A stretch of DNA of 52,132 bases from VMFP01 sp964630025 (lineage in GTDB: Bacteria; Patescibacteriota; Andersenbacteria; UBA10190; CAIZMI01). The DNA lies in the NCBI GenBank assembly GCA_964630025.1, contig CAZVRG010000002.1, positions 1 through 52,132 of the forward strand, written 5' to 3'. Of the stretch, positions 15,143-22,305 are shown piece by piece. Below the pieces are notes generated by a model. The model saw nothing but the letters and a program-made list of their open reading frames with translations. It was not told where the DNA came from and did no database searches. Position 1 is the first letter of the stretch; every line of letters starts with the position of its first letter. A program made the position numbers and the translations under genes.

Positions 15143-16327
15143 CTACATGAAGAACACCACAATACCGCCGAGGAACAACACCACAAGCGCGTGCGCGATA
15201 AGGTGGACATGGAACACATGGCGATGCAGTACGTGGACAATCAGGTTGATCACGAACATCGCTGCAAAGAGGAGCAGCATGCTCGATAGCCACGGGTACA
15301 GATCACTGGTGACTGCGGCGAGCTGCATGCGCGTGGATGCCGCAGGCGCTGCCGCGGTGGTGTACGCAAGTGGGCTCCATCCCGTCGTGTGGACAGCGTG
15401 CTGTTCATCCGTCGCCCGGAAGGTGATTGATCCGTGGACGGGCAATGTGAGACGCGCAGTAAATACTCCGCCGTCGCGCTCCAGGGGGAGAGGTGCGCGG
15501 TTCGGTATGAGCATCTCGAGCTGGCGCACGTCTGCTGCGGCCGGGACAATGAGCAGCGACCGTCCGGGAATGCCCTGCGGATCTGGCAACAGCACTGCAT
15601 GCGCAAGAGAAATGTCGGGGGTCTTCTGCGGTTCGAGAGGCTCGGGCACTGGGGGCAGCACGGCGGGACGTTCTTGGTTTTCGCTTGCAACGGACGGCGT
15701 GGGAGCCGACGGGTGTTCCGCGAGCGATGCCGGTTGGCGTTGGCCAAAATGCTGGACGACAACCGTCGCGGTGCGTCCTTCAAATTCTCCCGTGACAACC
15801 GCGATGCCAATTTCCGTATACCGATCGGCAAGAAGATTGCGCCGATGGCCGGGACTCTGCATCCAGGCGGTAACAACGTCTTCGGCTTCCGAGAAATCAA
15901 TGGCAAGATTTTCCCCGGCGTAGATGTAGGGATACTTTGCGAGGTCAAACCATGCCCACGGCGACACGCCGTCTGGACTCGTATGATCGAAGTAATCATG
16001 GCGTAACATGTGCTCTCCCTTCAGTTGCGCGGAGCGCACAAGGGATGCGTTCTCGCGCAACACGGGAATGCCCGCCGTGCGCCGTTCGGTGTTGGTGAGA
16101 CGAACAATGGTGGGAACGGTGATGGTCGAAAGCCGCGCAAGTTCGGGCGTCAGCGATAGCAGGATGGATGCGCCGACAGTGGCGCAGATCAAAAGCGCAT
16201 TCAGAAAACCCAGAACCGGATGGCGGAACAGATAGGGGCGGTATGCGTTTGCGGGATGCGGAATGACAATGCAGGCCGCGCCACGACACGCCGTTCGTAC
16301 GCCGTTACGAGAAGCTGCCCACATCAT
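15143..16327 (-). CDS. CAP/SCP-domain (YkwD-like) membrane protein
   Basis: About 394 aa. A TM segment (VLGFLNALLICATVGASILL) precedes a CAP domain of roughly 120 residues: LVRSAQLKGEHMLRHDYFDH, then AGENLAIDF, AWMQSPGHRRNLLADRYTEIGIAVV. These are the usual CAP signatures with the His/Glu pocket. A Pro/Glu-rich linker and a beta-rich region follow, and the C-terminus has two TM helices (LSSMLLLFAAMFVINLIV and HALVVLFLGGIVVFFM) separated by a His-rich loop (HRHVFHVHLIAH). It probably acts at the cell surface; activity is unknown. ATG 16327 or 16324 is proposed; the open frame extends upstream into a repeat. Confidence 0.82.
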   Translation of the reverse strand: MMWAASRNGVRTACRGAACIVIPHPANAYRPYLFRHPVLGFLNALLICATVGASILLSLTPELARLSTITVPTIVRLTNTERRTAGIPVLRENASLVRSAQLKGEHMLRHDYFDHTSPDGVSPWAWFDLAKYPYIYAGENLAIDFSEAEDVVTAWMQSPGHRRNLLADRYTEIGIAVVTGEFEGRTATVVVQHFGQRQPASLAEHPSAPTPSVASENQERPAVLPPVPEPLEPQKTPDISLAHAVLLPDPQGIPGRSLLIVPAAADVRQLEMLIPNRAPLPLERDGGVFTARLTLPVHGSITFRATDEQHAVHTTGWSPLAYTTAAAPAASTRMQLAAVTSDLYPWLSSMLLLFAAMFVINLIVHVLHRHVFHVHLIAHALVVLFLGGIVVFFM

Positions 16328-16343
16328 CACTGATGTCAAGATC

Positions 16344-16455
16344 CACATACCAACATCCAAGTTCCAAACCGCGAAACACACGTGCGCATTTCGTCCTTGT
16401 GTACTTGGAGATTATTTGGAATTTGGTGCTTGGGTATTGGAGTTTGTCTCTGCTG
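16344..16455. repeat. Low-complexity intergenic repeat (CCAACATCCAAG / TTGGGTATTGGAG type)
   Basis: ACCAACATCCAAGTTCC on one side and GGAATTTGGTGCTTGGGTAT on the other form an imperfect inverted repeat of a type common in intergenic DNA of uncultured bacteria. No gene is seen. Confidence 0.5.
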
Positions 16456-16507
16456 CATGACGGGCATATTCCTAAGCATACTCTGATACGGTGTACACTC
16501 GAAATGA

Positions 16508-17146
16508 ATGACGGAGGAAGATCGCGCACACCGGTGGGGGAAGCTTGTTGCCGAACTTGTTGCTGCCGGCACCCTCCGGACGCCGCACATTATTGCGGCG
16601 TTTGGTGCCGTACCGCGTTCTCTGTTCGTGCCCCCGGAGCATGCACATGGCGCAGTCACGGTGGACGCCCCTCTTTCCATTGGGCACGGGCAAACCGTCT
16701 CGCAGCCGACGACCGTGGCGATTATGTTGGAATTGGTACAACCGAAGTCAGGGGAGAAGGTGTTGGACGTTGGTACAGGCTCTGGTTGGCAAGCGGCGCT
16801 TCTTGCGCACTGCGTCGGAGTGGGCGGGAGAGTGATAACTATGGAACGCGTTCCGGAACTTTCAAAGCAGGCAGAAGAGCGACTTCAGTCATTTCCGAAT
16901 ATCGAATTGCGTGTGGGAAACGCATCGGGCGGCATTCCGAGCGAAGCTCCCTTCGATGTCATTATTTCCGCCGCCGCGAGTGCGGAGATTCCGCCAGCGT
17001 GGATCGAGGAATTGGCGCCAGAGGGGCGACTGCTGCATCCCGTCGCCGATATGGGACTGCGCGTGCTCCGTAAAGATGCAGACGGCCGCATCACGCAGAA
17101 AGATTATCCGGGCTTTGTCTTTGTTCCTCTCGTCGCGGATGCATAA
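16508..17146 (+). CDS. pcm: Protein-L-isoaspartate O-methyltransferase
   Basis: A 212-aa SAM-dependent enzyme that methylates L-isoaspartyl residues to repair aged proteins. The family pattern is clear: AFGAVPRSLFVPPEHAHGAVTVDAPLSIGHGQTVSQP (target-binding region, residues about 31-67), then VLDVGTGSGWQAALLA (SAM motif I), and FDVIISAAASAEIPPAWIEELAPEGRLLHPV. A TACACT -10 box (16494-16499) would start the mRNA within a few bases of ATG 16508, so the message is probably leaderless. An ATG four bases earlier is out of frame. Confidence 0.93.
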   Translation: MTEEDRAHRWGKLVAELVAAGTLRTPHIIAAFGAVPRSLFVPPEHAHGAVTVDAPLSIGHGQTVSQPTTVAIMLELVQPKSGEKVLDVGTGSGWQAALLAHCVGVGGRVITMERVPELSKQAEERLQSFPNIELRVGNASGGIPSEAPFDVIISAAASAEIPPAWIEELAPEGRLLHPVADMGLRVLRKDADGRITQKDYPGFVFVPLVADA

Positions 17147-17194
17147 CAGCGACAAGCGAAGAGATACACGTGAGGATCACGGAAACACTCATGC

Positions 17195-17220
17195 AACTGC
17201 TATCATGAATGATAGCAGTT
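17195..17220. promoter_or_regulatory. Operator-like palindrome, second copy
   Basis: A 26-bp perfect inverted repeat with half-site AACTGCTATCAT and a 2-nt centre. It shares the core CTATCAT-NN-ATGATAG with 10156-10179. It lies about 70 nt before the TTGACA promoter of the 17409 gene. Confidence 0.7.
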
Positions 17221-17290
17221 TCGCGTGTATATTCTTATGTATCTTATAAACGTTAGGGTAGTCTGCAACGAATTACTCTAAGGTGTGAAT

Positions 17291-17319
17291 TTGACAATTG
17301 TGTGCATACATGCTAAAAG
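17291..17319 (+). promoter_or_regulatory. Promoter of the 17409 gene
   Basis: TTGACA (17291-17296), 17-nt spacer, TAAAAG (17314-17319). It would give an 85-nt leader ahead of GTG 17409. Confidence 0.5.
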
Positions 17320-17408
17320 ATAGTACCCCAGAAACGGTTCTTGGGAGCCTGGATTTCAGGCTGGTGGGAGTGATCCCGCCATTTGTCCCTTTGAAAAGGA
17401 GCTATGAC

Positions 17409-18548
17409 GTGGCTGGAAAGACAATCTTGGCAGTGTTTGGCGATCGGGGTGGATGGAATGCGTGTGAACCGCCGCTTCTGAAAGCTCTCGATGCCGGATG
17501 CGCCGTCCGCGTGTATTTCACTGCAACCTGCGGAAAGCAGTACACGGACGGGAAGCTGAAAACAGGATCCTTCTTTGAGGTCCAGGCTGGAGACTCGGAT
17601 AAGGACTCCATTCAGAAATTCATGCACCACCCGCACGACCTCTTGGTTGTCGGATCCTCCCAGTCGAAGGAAGGTTCGCGTGCCAGCGCGTATGCGCTGA
17701 CGGACCGGGACCGCACTTCGCTGGTGGTGCAGGATGCGTATGGCAGCGCTGTACCGATGCTTGCTCTGCTATACCAGCAGCCTCTCCGCCCGTATGTGAA
17801 AGTTTGTGTCACGGACGAATTCTCCCGAGCGCATTTGATGCAAACGATTTCCGGGCTGGGTCTCTACGACGTGATCGTCACCGGCGGTCCGCATTTCGAC
17901 AAGGTGGTCGAGATGAGGCGGACTCGGGAAGAACGTCGCAGGACGCTTCGTCAGGCGCTGAACGTCGGCACCAAGGAACCGGTGTTTCTCATCGCCGGTG
18001 GAGTCGGCGGTACTGACGAAATTCTCGAGCTGCTGGAGGCGGCGATCGAGCAGGCTGGTCTCGCCGAGACGGCCAAGGTCATCCTTCGTGCGCATCCGCG
18101 TGCGAGGGAAGAGGACAAGGTTCTCACGGCGGCCTTCATGAATGCGCCGAAATACCCCGGTTGGTTCACGGATGTAGATCGCGCTCTCGCTCCGACGAGC
18201 GACGATCTTCTCCCCGCCGCTGACTTCGTTCTTTCGGGCTTCAGCACAACGAACACCATCGGTATTCTTCTTCAGATGCCCGGCGTGGTGTACGTCGGTA
18301 CGCCGACACTCAAGAAAGATCTCATGGACGAGAAAAAGCTCGAACGTCCTCCCGAGGTCGAAGCCGGAGCAGCGTGGTACGTTCAAACAGCTGCTGACAT
18401 GGCCGGTGTCATCACCGCGATACGGCTCGGTGCGCGTGATGTGCCACACATGCTCAAAATCGTGGCCGCACAGGAGCGCATTGCCTCGTTCAACGACGGC
18501 AAGGCCACCGAGCGCGTCTGGGCCGAAATGCAAAAACTGATGGCATAA
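17409..18548 (+). CDS. Putative GT-B-fold protein of unknown function (379 aa)
   Basis: GTG 17409 is chosen because AAGGAG lies 7 nt upstream. The frame extends to TTG 17298 but would cross a promoter. The N-terminal Rossmann-like half starts KTILAVFGDRGGWNACEPPLLKAL and contains CVTDEFSRAHLM. The C-terminal half has FLIAGGVGGTDEILELLEAAI, VILRAHPRAREED, LLPAADFVLSGFSTTNTIGIL and PGVVYVGTPT. This arrangement is like UDP-sugar or CDP-glycerol-type GT-B transferases, with the H-P and S-G loops near the donor site. The assignment is at fold level only. It sits alone between pcm and manC with its own terminator, and an operator-like palindrome lies upstream. Confidence 0.7.
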   Translation: MAGKTILAVFGDRGGWNACEPPLLKALDAGCAVRVYFTATCGKQYTDGKLKTGSFFEVQAGDSDKDSIQKFMHHPHDLLVVGSSQSKEGSRASAYALTDRDRTSLVVQDAYGSAVPMLALLYQQPLRPYVKVCVTDEFSRAHLMQTISGLGLYDVIVTGGPHFDKVVEMRRTREERRRTLRQALNVGTKEPVFLIAGGVGGTDEILELLEAAIEQAGLAETAKVILRAHPRAREEDKVLTAAFMNAPKYPGWFTDVDRALAPTSDDLLPAADFVLSGFSTTNTIGILLQMPGVVYVGTPTLKKDLMDEKKLERPPEVEAGAAWYVQTAADMAGVITAIRLGARDVPHMLKIVAAQERIASFNDGKATERVWAEMQKLMA

Positions 18549-18554
18549 CGTTTT

Positions 18555-18585
18555 GCCCCGGGGATACAGATTCCCGGGGCGTTTT
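18555..18585 (+). terminator. Rho-independent terminator
   Basis: GCCCCGGGA pairs with TCCCGGGGC, followed by GTTTTC, 7 nt after the stop of the GT-B-like gene. Confidence 0.85.
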
Positions 18586-18604
18586 CTTATGCTACGCTTC
18601 ATCT

Positions 18605-19693
18605 ATGAATGTCGTCATTATGGCGGGCGGAGGGGGGACGCGCCTGTGGCCGGTCTCACGAGAACATATGCCGAAGCAGTTTGCGCCGCTTGTGGGAAAG
18701 AAAACACTGTTGCAACTCACGTTCGCACGCGCTCTCGCCGTGACGAAAAGCCCGAAGAATATCGTGGTGACGACGAAACGCCCGTACGCTGCCCTTGTAC
18801 GCAAGCAACTCCCGAAGCTGCCGCGCACGCACATTCTTGTCGAATCGGTGAAACGCGATACCGCACCGTCGGTTGGTCTTGCCGCAGCCTTTTTTGCCGC
18901 GCGCAATCAAGGTGAAGAGCCGCTCGTGATGGTTCCGTCGGATCATCTGCTGCACAACGAATCGTTGTTTCGCACCGCGCTGCGCGGCCTCGGCGCGTTG
19001 CTGCGGGAACGCGCGGATTGCACCGTGCTTCTTGGCGCTGAGCCCACCTATCCGGAAACCGGCCTTGGATACATTGAACGGGGCGCGCGCGTCGGAACGA
19101 CACTCGGCGTCGCGGTGCACGGCGTTCGCCGCTTTGCGGAAAAGCCGAAGCTTCCTGTTGCCAAACGCTATGTGCAGAGCGGGCGCTTTCTCTGGAACAT
19201 GGGCGTGTACGGGTGGCGCGTGCAAACCCTTCTCGAGTTATTCCGCAAGCATCAGCCGGACATCAGTCGCCGATTGCAGGAGCTGGAACTGGTCTTTCGC
19301 ACCACCGCCGCACCCGGCGCGATTGAGCATATCTATGCCGGCATGCCATCTATTTCCGTGGACTATGCCATCACGGAAAAACAGGATGTCAAAAACATTC
19401 TTGTGCTCCCGGGCGCATACGGGTGGAGCGATGTTGGACAGTGGGCATCGCTTGCGGAAGTGCTTGGCGGCGGACACGGCGTAGAGCAGCGGCGCGGCAC
19501 TATTGTGCAAGTGAAAGCGAGCGGCAATTTTGTGTATAGCGACGTGCCCGCGGCGCTCGGACTTGTTGGCGTGCAGAATCTTGTGGTTGTGGCAACGCCC
19601 GATGCCATTCTGATTTGCGACAAGAACAATACTCAAGATGTCAAAGCGCTCGTTGCAGAACTCGAAAAGGCGGGACACGTGAAATTCTTGTAA
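18605..19693 (+). CDS. manC: Mannose-1-phosphate guanylyltransferase
   Basis: A 362-aa nucleotidyltransferase making GDP-mannose from mannose-1-phosphate and GTP, the donor for mannose and derived sugars in glycans. The GTP-binding motif is MAGGGGTRLWPVSREHMPKQ at residues 7-26. MVPSDHLL, GLGYIERG, RFAEKP and LWNMGVYGW follow, all in family order. The C-terminal mannose-6-phosphate isomerase domain of bifunctional forms is absent, as in short ManC/GMP proteins. The start lies about 20 nt after the previous terminator, with TATGCT or TACGCT as possible -10. mltG follows after 9 nt, so the two are probably co-transcribed. Confidence 0.93.
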   Translation: MNVVIMAGGGGTRLWPVSREHMPKQFAPLVGKKTLLQLTFARALAVTKSPKNIVVTTKRPYAALVRKQLPKLPRTHILVESVKRDTAPSVGLAAAFFAARNQGEEPLVMVPSDHLLHNESLFRTALRGLGALLRERADCTVLLGAEPTYPETGLGYIERGARVGTTLGVAVHGVRRFAEKPKLPVAKRYVQSGRFLWNMGVYGWRVQTLLELFRKHQPDISRRLQELELVFRTTAAPGAIEHIYAGMPSISVDYAITEKQDVKNILVLPGAYGWSDVGQWASLAEVLGGGHGVEQRRGTIVQVKASGNFVYSDVPAALGLVGVQNLVVVATPDAILICDKNNTQDVKALVAELEKAGHVKFL

Positions 19694-19702
19694 CGTATAC
19701 CT

Positions 19703-20719
19703 ATGCGCTGGATTCTCGTTCTCGTGCTTGCAGGCATGCTGCTGTTCTCGGCGGGGCGGCATCTGGGTAATGCGCCGGTAAATCCGCGCGCAACGCAATC
19801 CGTGTTTGTGGAGATTCCGCAGGGATCATCTGCCCGCGCAGTGGCGAACAAGCTTGCTGATACGGGGGTGCTTCGAAGCGCAACGGGTTTTGTGCTCATG
19901 ACCACGCTGCGCGGCGCACGCGATAAACTGCAGGCCGGCACCTACGAAGTGAGTCCGCGTGATTCCGGGTCCGCCATTCTTCGTCGGCTTGTCAGTGGGG
20001 ATACCACACCCTCCGATATCAGCGTGACGTTTCCGGAAGGATTCACATTGAAACAGATTGCCGAACGGCTGGACGCGCAGGGCGTTGTAAAAAAAGATGC
20101 GTTTCTCGCGGCTGCGACCGTTGATCGCTTCCGCGCAGAATTTCCGTTTCTCGCAAGCGCGCCCGCGGGTGCGTCGCTTGAAGGGTATCTCTTTCCCGAT
20201 ACATACCGTTTCTATCGAGATTCCGATCCGCGCGCGGTGCTCCAACGCTTTCTCCAACGCTTCGGGGAACAGTTAGATGCCGCTCAAAAGGAAACGAGCG
20301 CCGCGCCCGGCAACGGACATCCCGCCGCATCGGTGCACGCGCTCGTGACCATGGCGTCTATTGTCGAGCGGGAAGTCCAGTCAGAAAGCGATATGCGTCT
20401 TGTTGCGGGTATTCTCTGGGACCGGTTGAAGGCGGGAATGGGACTTGATGCGGATGCCACCATTCGGTACGCGCTCGATAACTGGGAAAAGCCTTTGACT
20501 GTCAAAGATCTTGCCGTGGATTCGCCGTACAACACGCGCAAATATCGCGGACTGCCGCCAGGGCCCATCGGGAATCCCGGCCTGCAAAGCCTGAAAGCGG
20601 CGCTCAAGCCGGAAGCATCCAAGTTCGTGTACTATCTCTCCGCGCCGGATGGCCGCACGATTTTTTCGGTGACGCTTGATGAGCATAACCGCGCGAAAGC
20701 AACCTATCTTACACGGTAG
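19703..20719 (+). CDS. mltG: Endolytic murein transglycosylase MltG
   Basis: A 338-aa inner-membrane lytic transglycosylase that cuts nascent glycan strands and terminates their growth. The N-terminal TM helix is WILVLVLAGMLLFSAG. A LysM-like region follows (VFVEIPQGSSARAVANKLADTGV, then TFPEGFTLKQIAERL). The YceG catalytic domain has SLEGYLFPDTYRF and catalytic Glu222 in ASIVEREVQ. It ends with the family signature PYNTRKYRGLPPGPIGNPG. It starts 9 nt after manC. Confidence 0.95.
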   Translation: MRWILVLVLAGMLLFSAGRHLGNAPVNPRATQSVFVEIPQGSSARAVANKLADTGVLRSATGFVLMTTLRGARDKLQAGTYEVSPRDSGSAILRRLVSGDTTPSDISVTFPEGFTLKQIAERLDAQGVVKKDAFLAAATVDRFRAEFPFLASAPAGASLEGYLFPDTYRFYRDSDPRAVLQRFLQRFGEQLDAAQKETSAAPGNGHPAASVHALVTMASIVEREVQSESDMRLVAGILWDRLKAGMGLDADATIRYALDNWEKPLTVKDLAVDSPYNTRKYRGLPPGPIGNPGLQSLKAALKPEASKFVYYLSAPDGRTIFSVTLDEHNRAKATYLTR

Positions 20720-20725
20720 GGGAGT

Positions 20726-21010
20726 TTGACGCCTGCATATGGTGAGGCGTAGAGTCGACTGTGACCTGGTCGCTGTTGGAGACCAAGGAGAATATCGGCC
20801 TTCCGGCAGCGGCTGTCCTTTGTGGAAACGCGTTGTGATGGTGATGGATCGTGCTTGATTCTTTCGTACAGACGTACAAGCGCATCGCAGCGTTTCCACC
20901 TCGAATCTCTCCGCCAAGAGGAACGTGGGTGAGGGGGGAGCGGTGCTTGTGGGAAAGTAACCGCTCTGTGCTGGGACCCCCTCACCGCACGTCTCCTCTT
21001 GGCGGTTTTT
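20726..21010 (+). ncRNA. Candidate structured non-coding RNA between mltG and rplJ
   Basis: A promoter-like TTGACG (20726-20731) with 18-nt spacer and TAGAGT (20750-20755) would start a transcript near 20762. That transcript would run to a strong terminator at 21005. In between lie a perfect 10-bp helix GTGGAAACGC/GCGTTTCCAC with an inner GCTTG/CAAGC, and a long final arm: CCGCCAAGAGGA pairs with TCCTCTTGGCGG, enclosing GGTGAGGGGG/CCCCCTCACC and AGCGGT/ACCGCT. TTTTTC follows. No convincing ORF is present. I do not see RNase P, tmRNA, SRP or 6S signatures, so the class is unknown. Confidence 0.5.
20911..21010 (+). terminator. Large terminator arm
   Basis: The 12-bp outer stem CCGCCAAGAGGA/TCCTCTTGGCGG is followed directly by TTTTTC. 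It encloses further paired blocks. Confidence 0.8.
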
Positions 21011-21018
21011 CTTAAAAC

Positions 21019-21047
21019 TTGACGCTCTTTTCGCTTCGTTTTAGGAT
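21019..21047 (+). promoter_or_regulatory. rplJ promoter
   Basis: TTGACG (21019-21024), 17-nt spacer, TAGGAT (21042-21047). It starts a leader of about 140 nt before rplJ. Confidence 0.75.
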
Positions 21048-21053
21048 AGTCAC

Positions 21054-21196
21054 CAACGCGTTCCGAAGACTTGCTGGTAGGTGACCGAAAGGTCCCGTAA
21101 ATCCCGCGAAGAGGAATTCGCACACGCTGGCGTTTGCCGGTATCCATGTGCAGTCGTCCTCTCGGAAATCGCGTCCCGAGATTTTTTTATCGCTTT
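21054..21196 (+). promoter_or_regulatory. L10 (rplJ) leader with attenuator hairpin
   Basis: The leader contains TCCGAAGACTTGCTGGTAGG, which resembles the conserved core of bacterial L10 leaders to which L10 (in complex with L7/L12) binds. It ends in TCTCGG/CCGAGA (21160-21165/21176-21181) followed by seven T, only 8 nt before the rplJ ATG. That arrangement suggests autogenous control by premature termination. No Shine-Dalgarno separates the hairpin from the start codon. Confidence 0.65.
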
Positions 21197-21712
21197 ATGG
21201 TTCTCAAACGTGCGGACAAAGAGCAATTGGTGACCGAACTCATGCAGACCCTGCGTGAGGTACCCTCCGCTGTGGTCGCTTCGTTTCGTGCGCTGCCCAT
21301 GCAGGAAAGCATGGCGCTGCGGCGCGCAATGCGCGCAAGCGGCGGGCGCATGCAAGTGATCCCAAAGCGTCTCTTTCGGCGTATTGCGGAAGAATTGCAG
21401 TGGGCGGTCTCGTTTGATGCGGCGGACTCGATTCTTGTTGCCTGGAGCACCGATCTCCTCGCGCCGGCGAAGACGCTCCATGCGTATGTGAACGCACACG
21501 AAGAAGCAACATTTCTCGGCGGTGTGCTTGAGGGAAAGTCATTGAACGCCACGGCGGTCGCGCAACTGGCAACGCTCCCACCCATGGAAACGTTGCGGGG
21601 GCAGTTTGTGAGCGTGCTTTCCGGCCCGCTGCGCGGGTTCCTCGGCATTGGCCATAGCGTGTTACGTGGACTGCCTGCGGTGTTGCACGCGCGAGCAGGA
21701 AGTATGAAGTAG
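21197..21712 (+). CDS. rplJ: 50S ribosomal protein L10
   Basis: A 171-aa ribosomal stalk base protein that binds 23S rRNA and carries L7/L12 dimers on its C-terminal helix. The start MVLKRADKEQLVTELMQTLRE matches the L10 N-terminal helix. AVVASFRALPMQESMALRRAMRASG and VIPKRLFRRIAEEL are the expected conserved blocks, and the C-terminal segment (GFLGIGHSVLRGLPAVLHARA) is the L7/L12-binding helix. ATG 21197 is chosen over earlier in-frame starts because the upstream region is the structured leader. rplL follows after about 70 nt. Confidence 0.95.
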   Translation: MVLKRADKEQLVTELMQTLREVPSAVVASFRALPMQESMALRRAMRASGGRMQVIPKRLFRRIAEELQWAVSFDAADSILVAWSTDLLAPAKTLHAYVNAHEEATFLGGVLEGKSLNATAVAQLATLPPMETLRGQFVSVLSGPLRGFLGIGHSVLRGLPAVLHARAGSMK

Positions 21713-21780
21713 GAAGTAGGAATAAGGAACGCGCAACCGTTCCCTTCTTCCTAGTTCCTCATTCGTAATTCCCAATAGAG
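21703..21780. repeat. Short-unit repeat between rplJ and rplL
   Basis: AGTATGAAGTAGGAAGTAGG and TTCCCTTCTTCCTAGTTCCT form an imperfect inverted array. It overlaps the last codons of rplJ, so the L10 C-terminal residues AGSMK may be repeat-derived. Confidence 0.55.
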
Positions 21781-21782
21781 CA

Positions 21783-22184
21783 ATGTCAGACGAAACATCC
21801 AAGGAAATCCCCGGGAAGTTTGCAGATCTCGTGAGGCAGATCGAGAAGCTCTCGGTGCTTGATCTCGCGGAACTCGTGAAGGTTCTCGAAGCGCACTTCG
21901 GGGTCTCTGCAGCCGCACCGGTAGCAGTTGCAGCGGCACCCGCTGCAGGTGGCGCTGCCGCAGCAGAGGAGAAGAGCGAGTTTACCGTTGAACTGACGGA
22001 GGCAGGCGGCAACAAGATCAACGTGATCAAGCTTGTCCGGGAGATCACCGGCAAAGGCTTGAAGGAAGCCAAAGATCTCGTTGACGGCGCGCCAAAGCCC
22101 GTGAAGGAAGGCGTCGACAAGAAAGAAGCCGAGGATCTCAAGACGAAGTTGGAAGGCGCCGGAGCGAAAGTGACACTGAAATAG
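21783..22184 (+). CDS. rplL: 50S ribosomal protein L7/L12
   Basis: A 133-aa stalk protein that recruits translation GTPases. The N-terminal dimerisation domain (IEKLSVLDLAELVKVLEAHFGV) is followed by an Ala/Pro-rich hinge (residues about 43-62). The globular C-terminal domain has EFTVELTEAGGNKINVIKLV and ITGKGLKEAKDLVDGAPKPV. Length and order are canonical. It follows rplJ in one transcription unit. The stop codon lies within a palindromic hairpin that may serve as the end of the transcript. Confidence 0.97.
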   Translation: MSDETSKEIPGKFADLVRQIEKLSVLDLAELVKVLEAHFGVSAAAPVAVAAAPAAGGAAAAEEKSEFTVELTEAGGNKINVIKLVREITGKGLKEAKDLVDGAPKPVKEGVDKKEAEDLKTKLEGAGAKVTLK

Positions 22185-22261
22185 CCGCGGCTACTTCAGT
22201 GTTATCCCCGCGAACGCGGGGATCCGTGCACAACGGGTCCCCGCTCACAGGCGGGGACGAC
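22175..22261. repeat. Palindromes after rplL
   Basis: ACTGAAATAGCCGCGGCTACTTCAGT (given in two parts: ACTGAAATAGCC / GCGGCTACTTCAGT) surrounds the rplL stop. ATCCCCGCG-AA-CGCGGGGAT (22204-22223) and GTCCCCGC...GCGGGGAC follow. These look like intergenic palindromic repeats or termination signals, not a CRISPR array. Confidence 0.6.
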
Positions 22262-22305
22262 ATCCATCATTCAGCGCTCCGCGGAAATGGCCGGGAGTAT
22301 ACCGG

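Noticed and set aside
17298..17408. TTG or ATG starts upstream of GTG 17409 extending the GT-B-like protein.
   Set aside because: They overlap the TTGACA/TAAAAG promoter, whereas GTG 17409 has an AAGGAG site at ideal spacing.
20911..21010. The long arm after mltG as a known housekeeping RNA (RNase P, tmRNA, SRP, 6S).
   Set aside because: None of the conserved motifs of these RNAs could be found by eye; listed only as an unclassified candidate.
22201..22261. ATCCCCGCGAACGCGGGGAT followed by GTCCCCGC...GCGGGGAC looked like CRISPR type I-E repeats.
   Set aside because: There are only two palindromes of different sequence, without regularly spaced identical repeats or cas genes.
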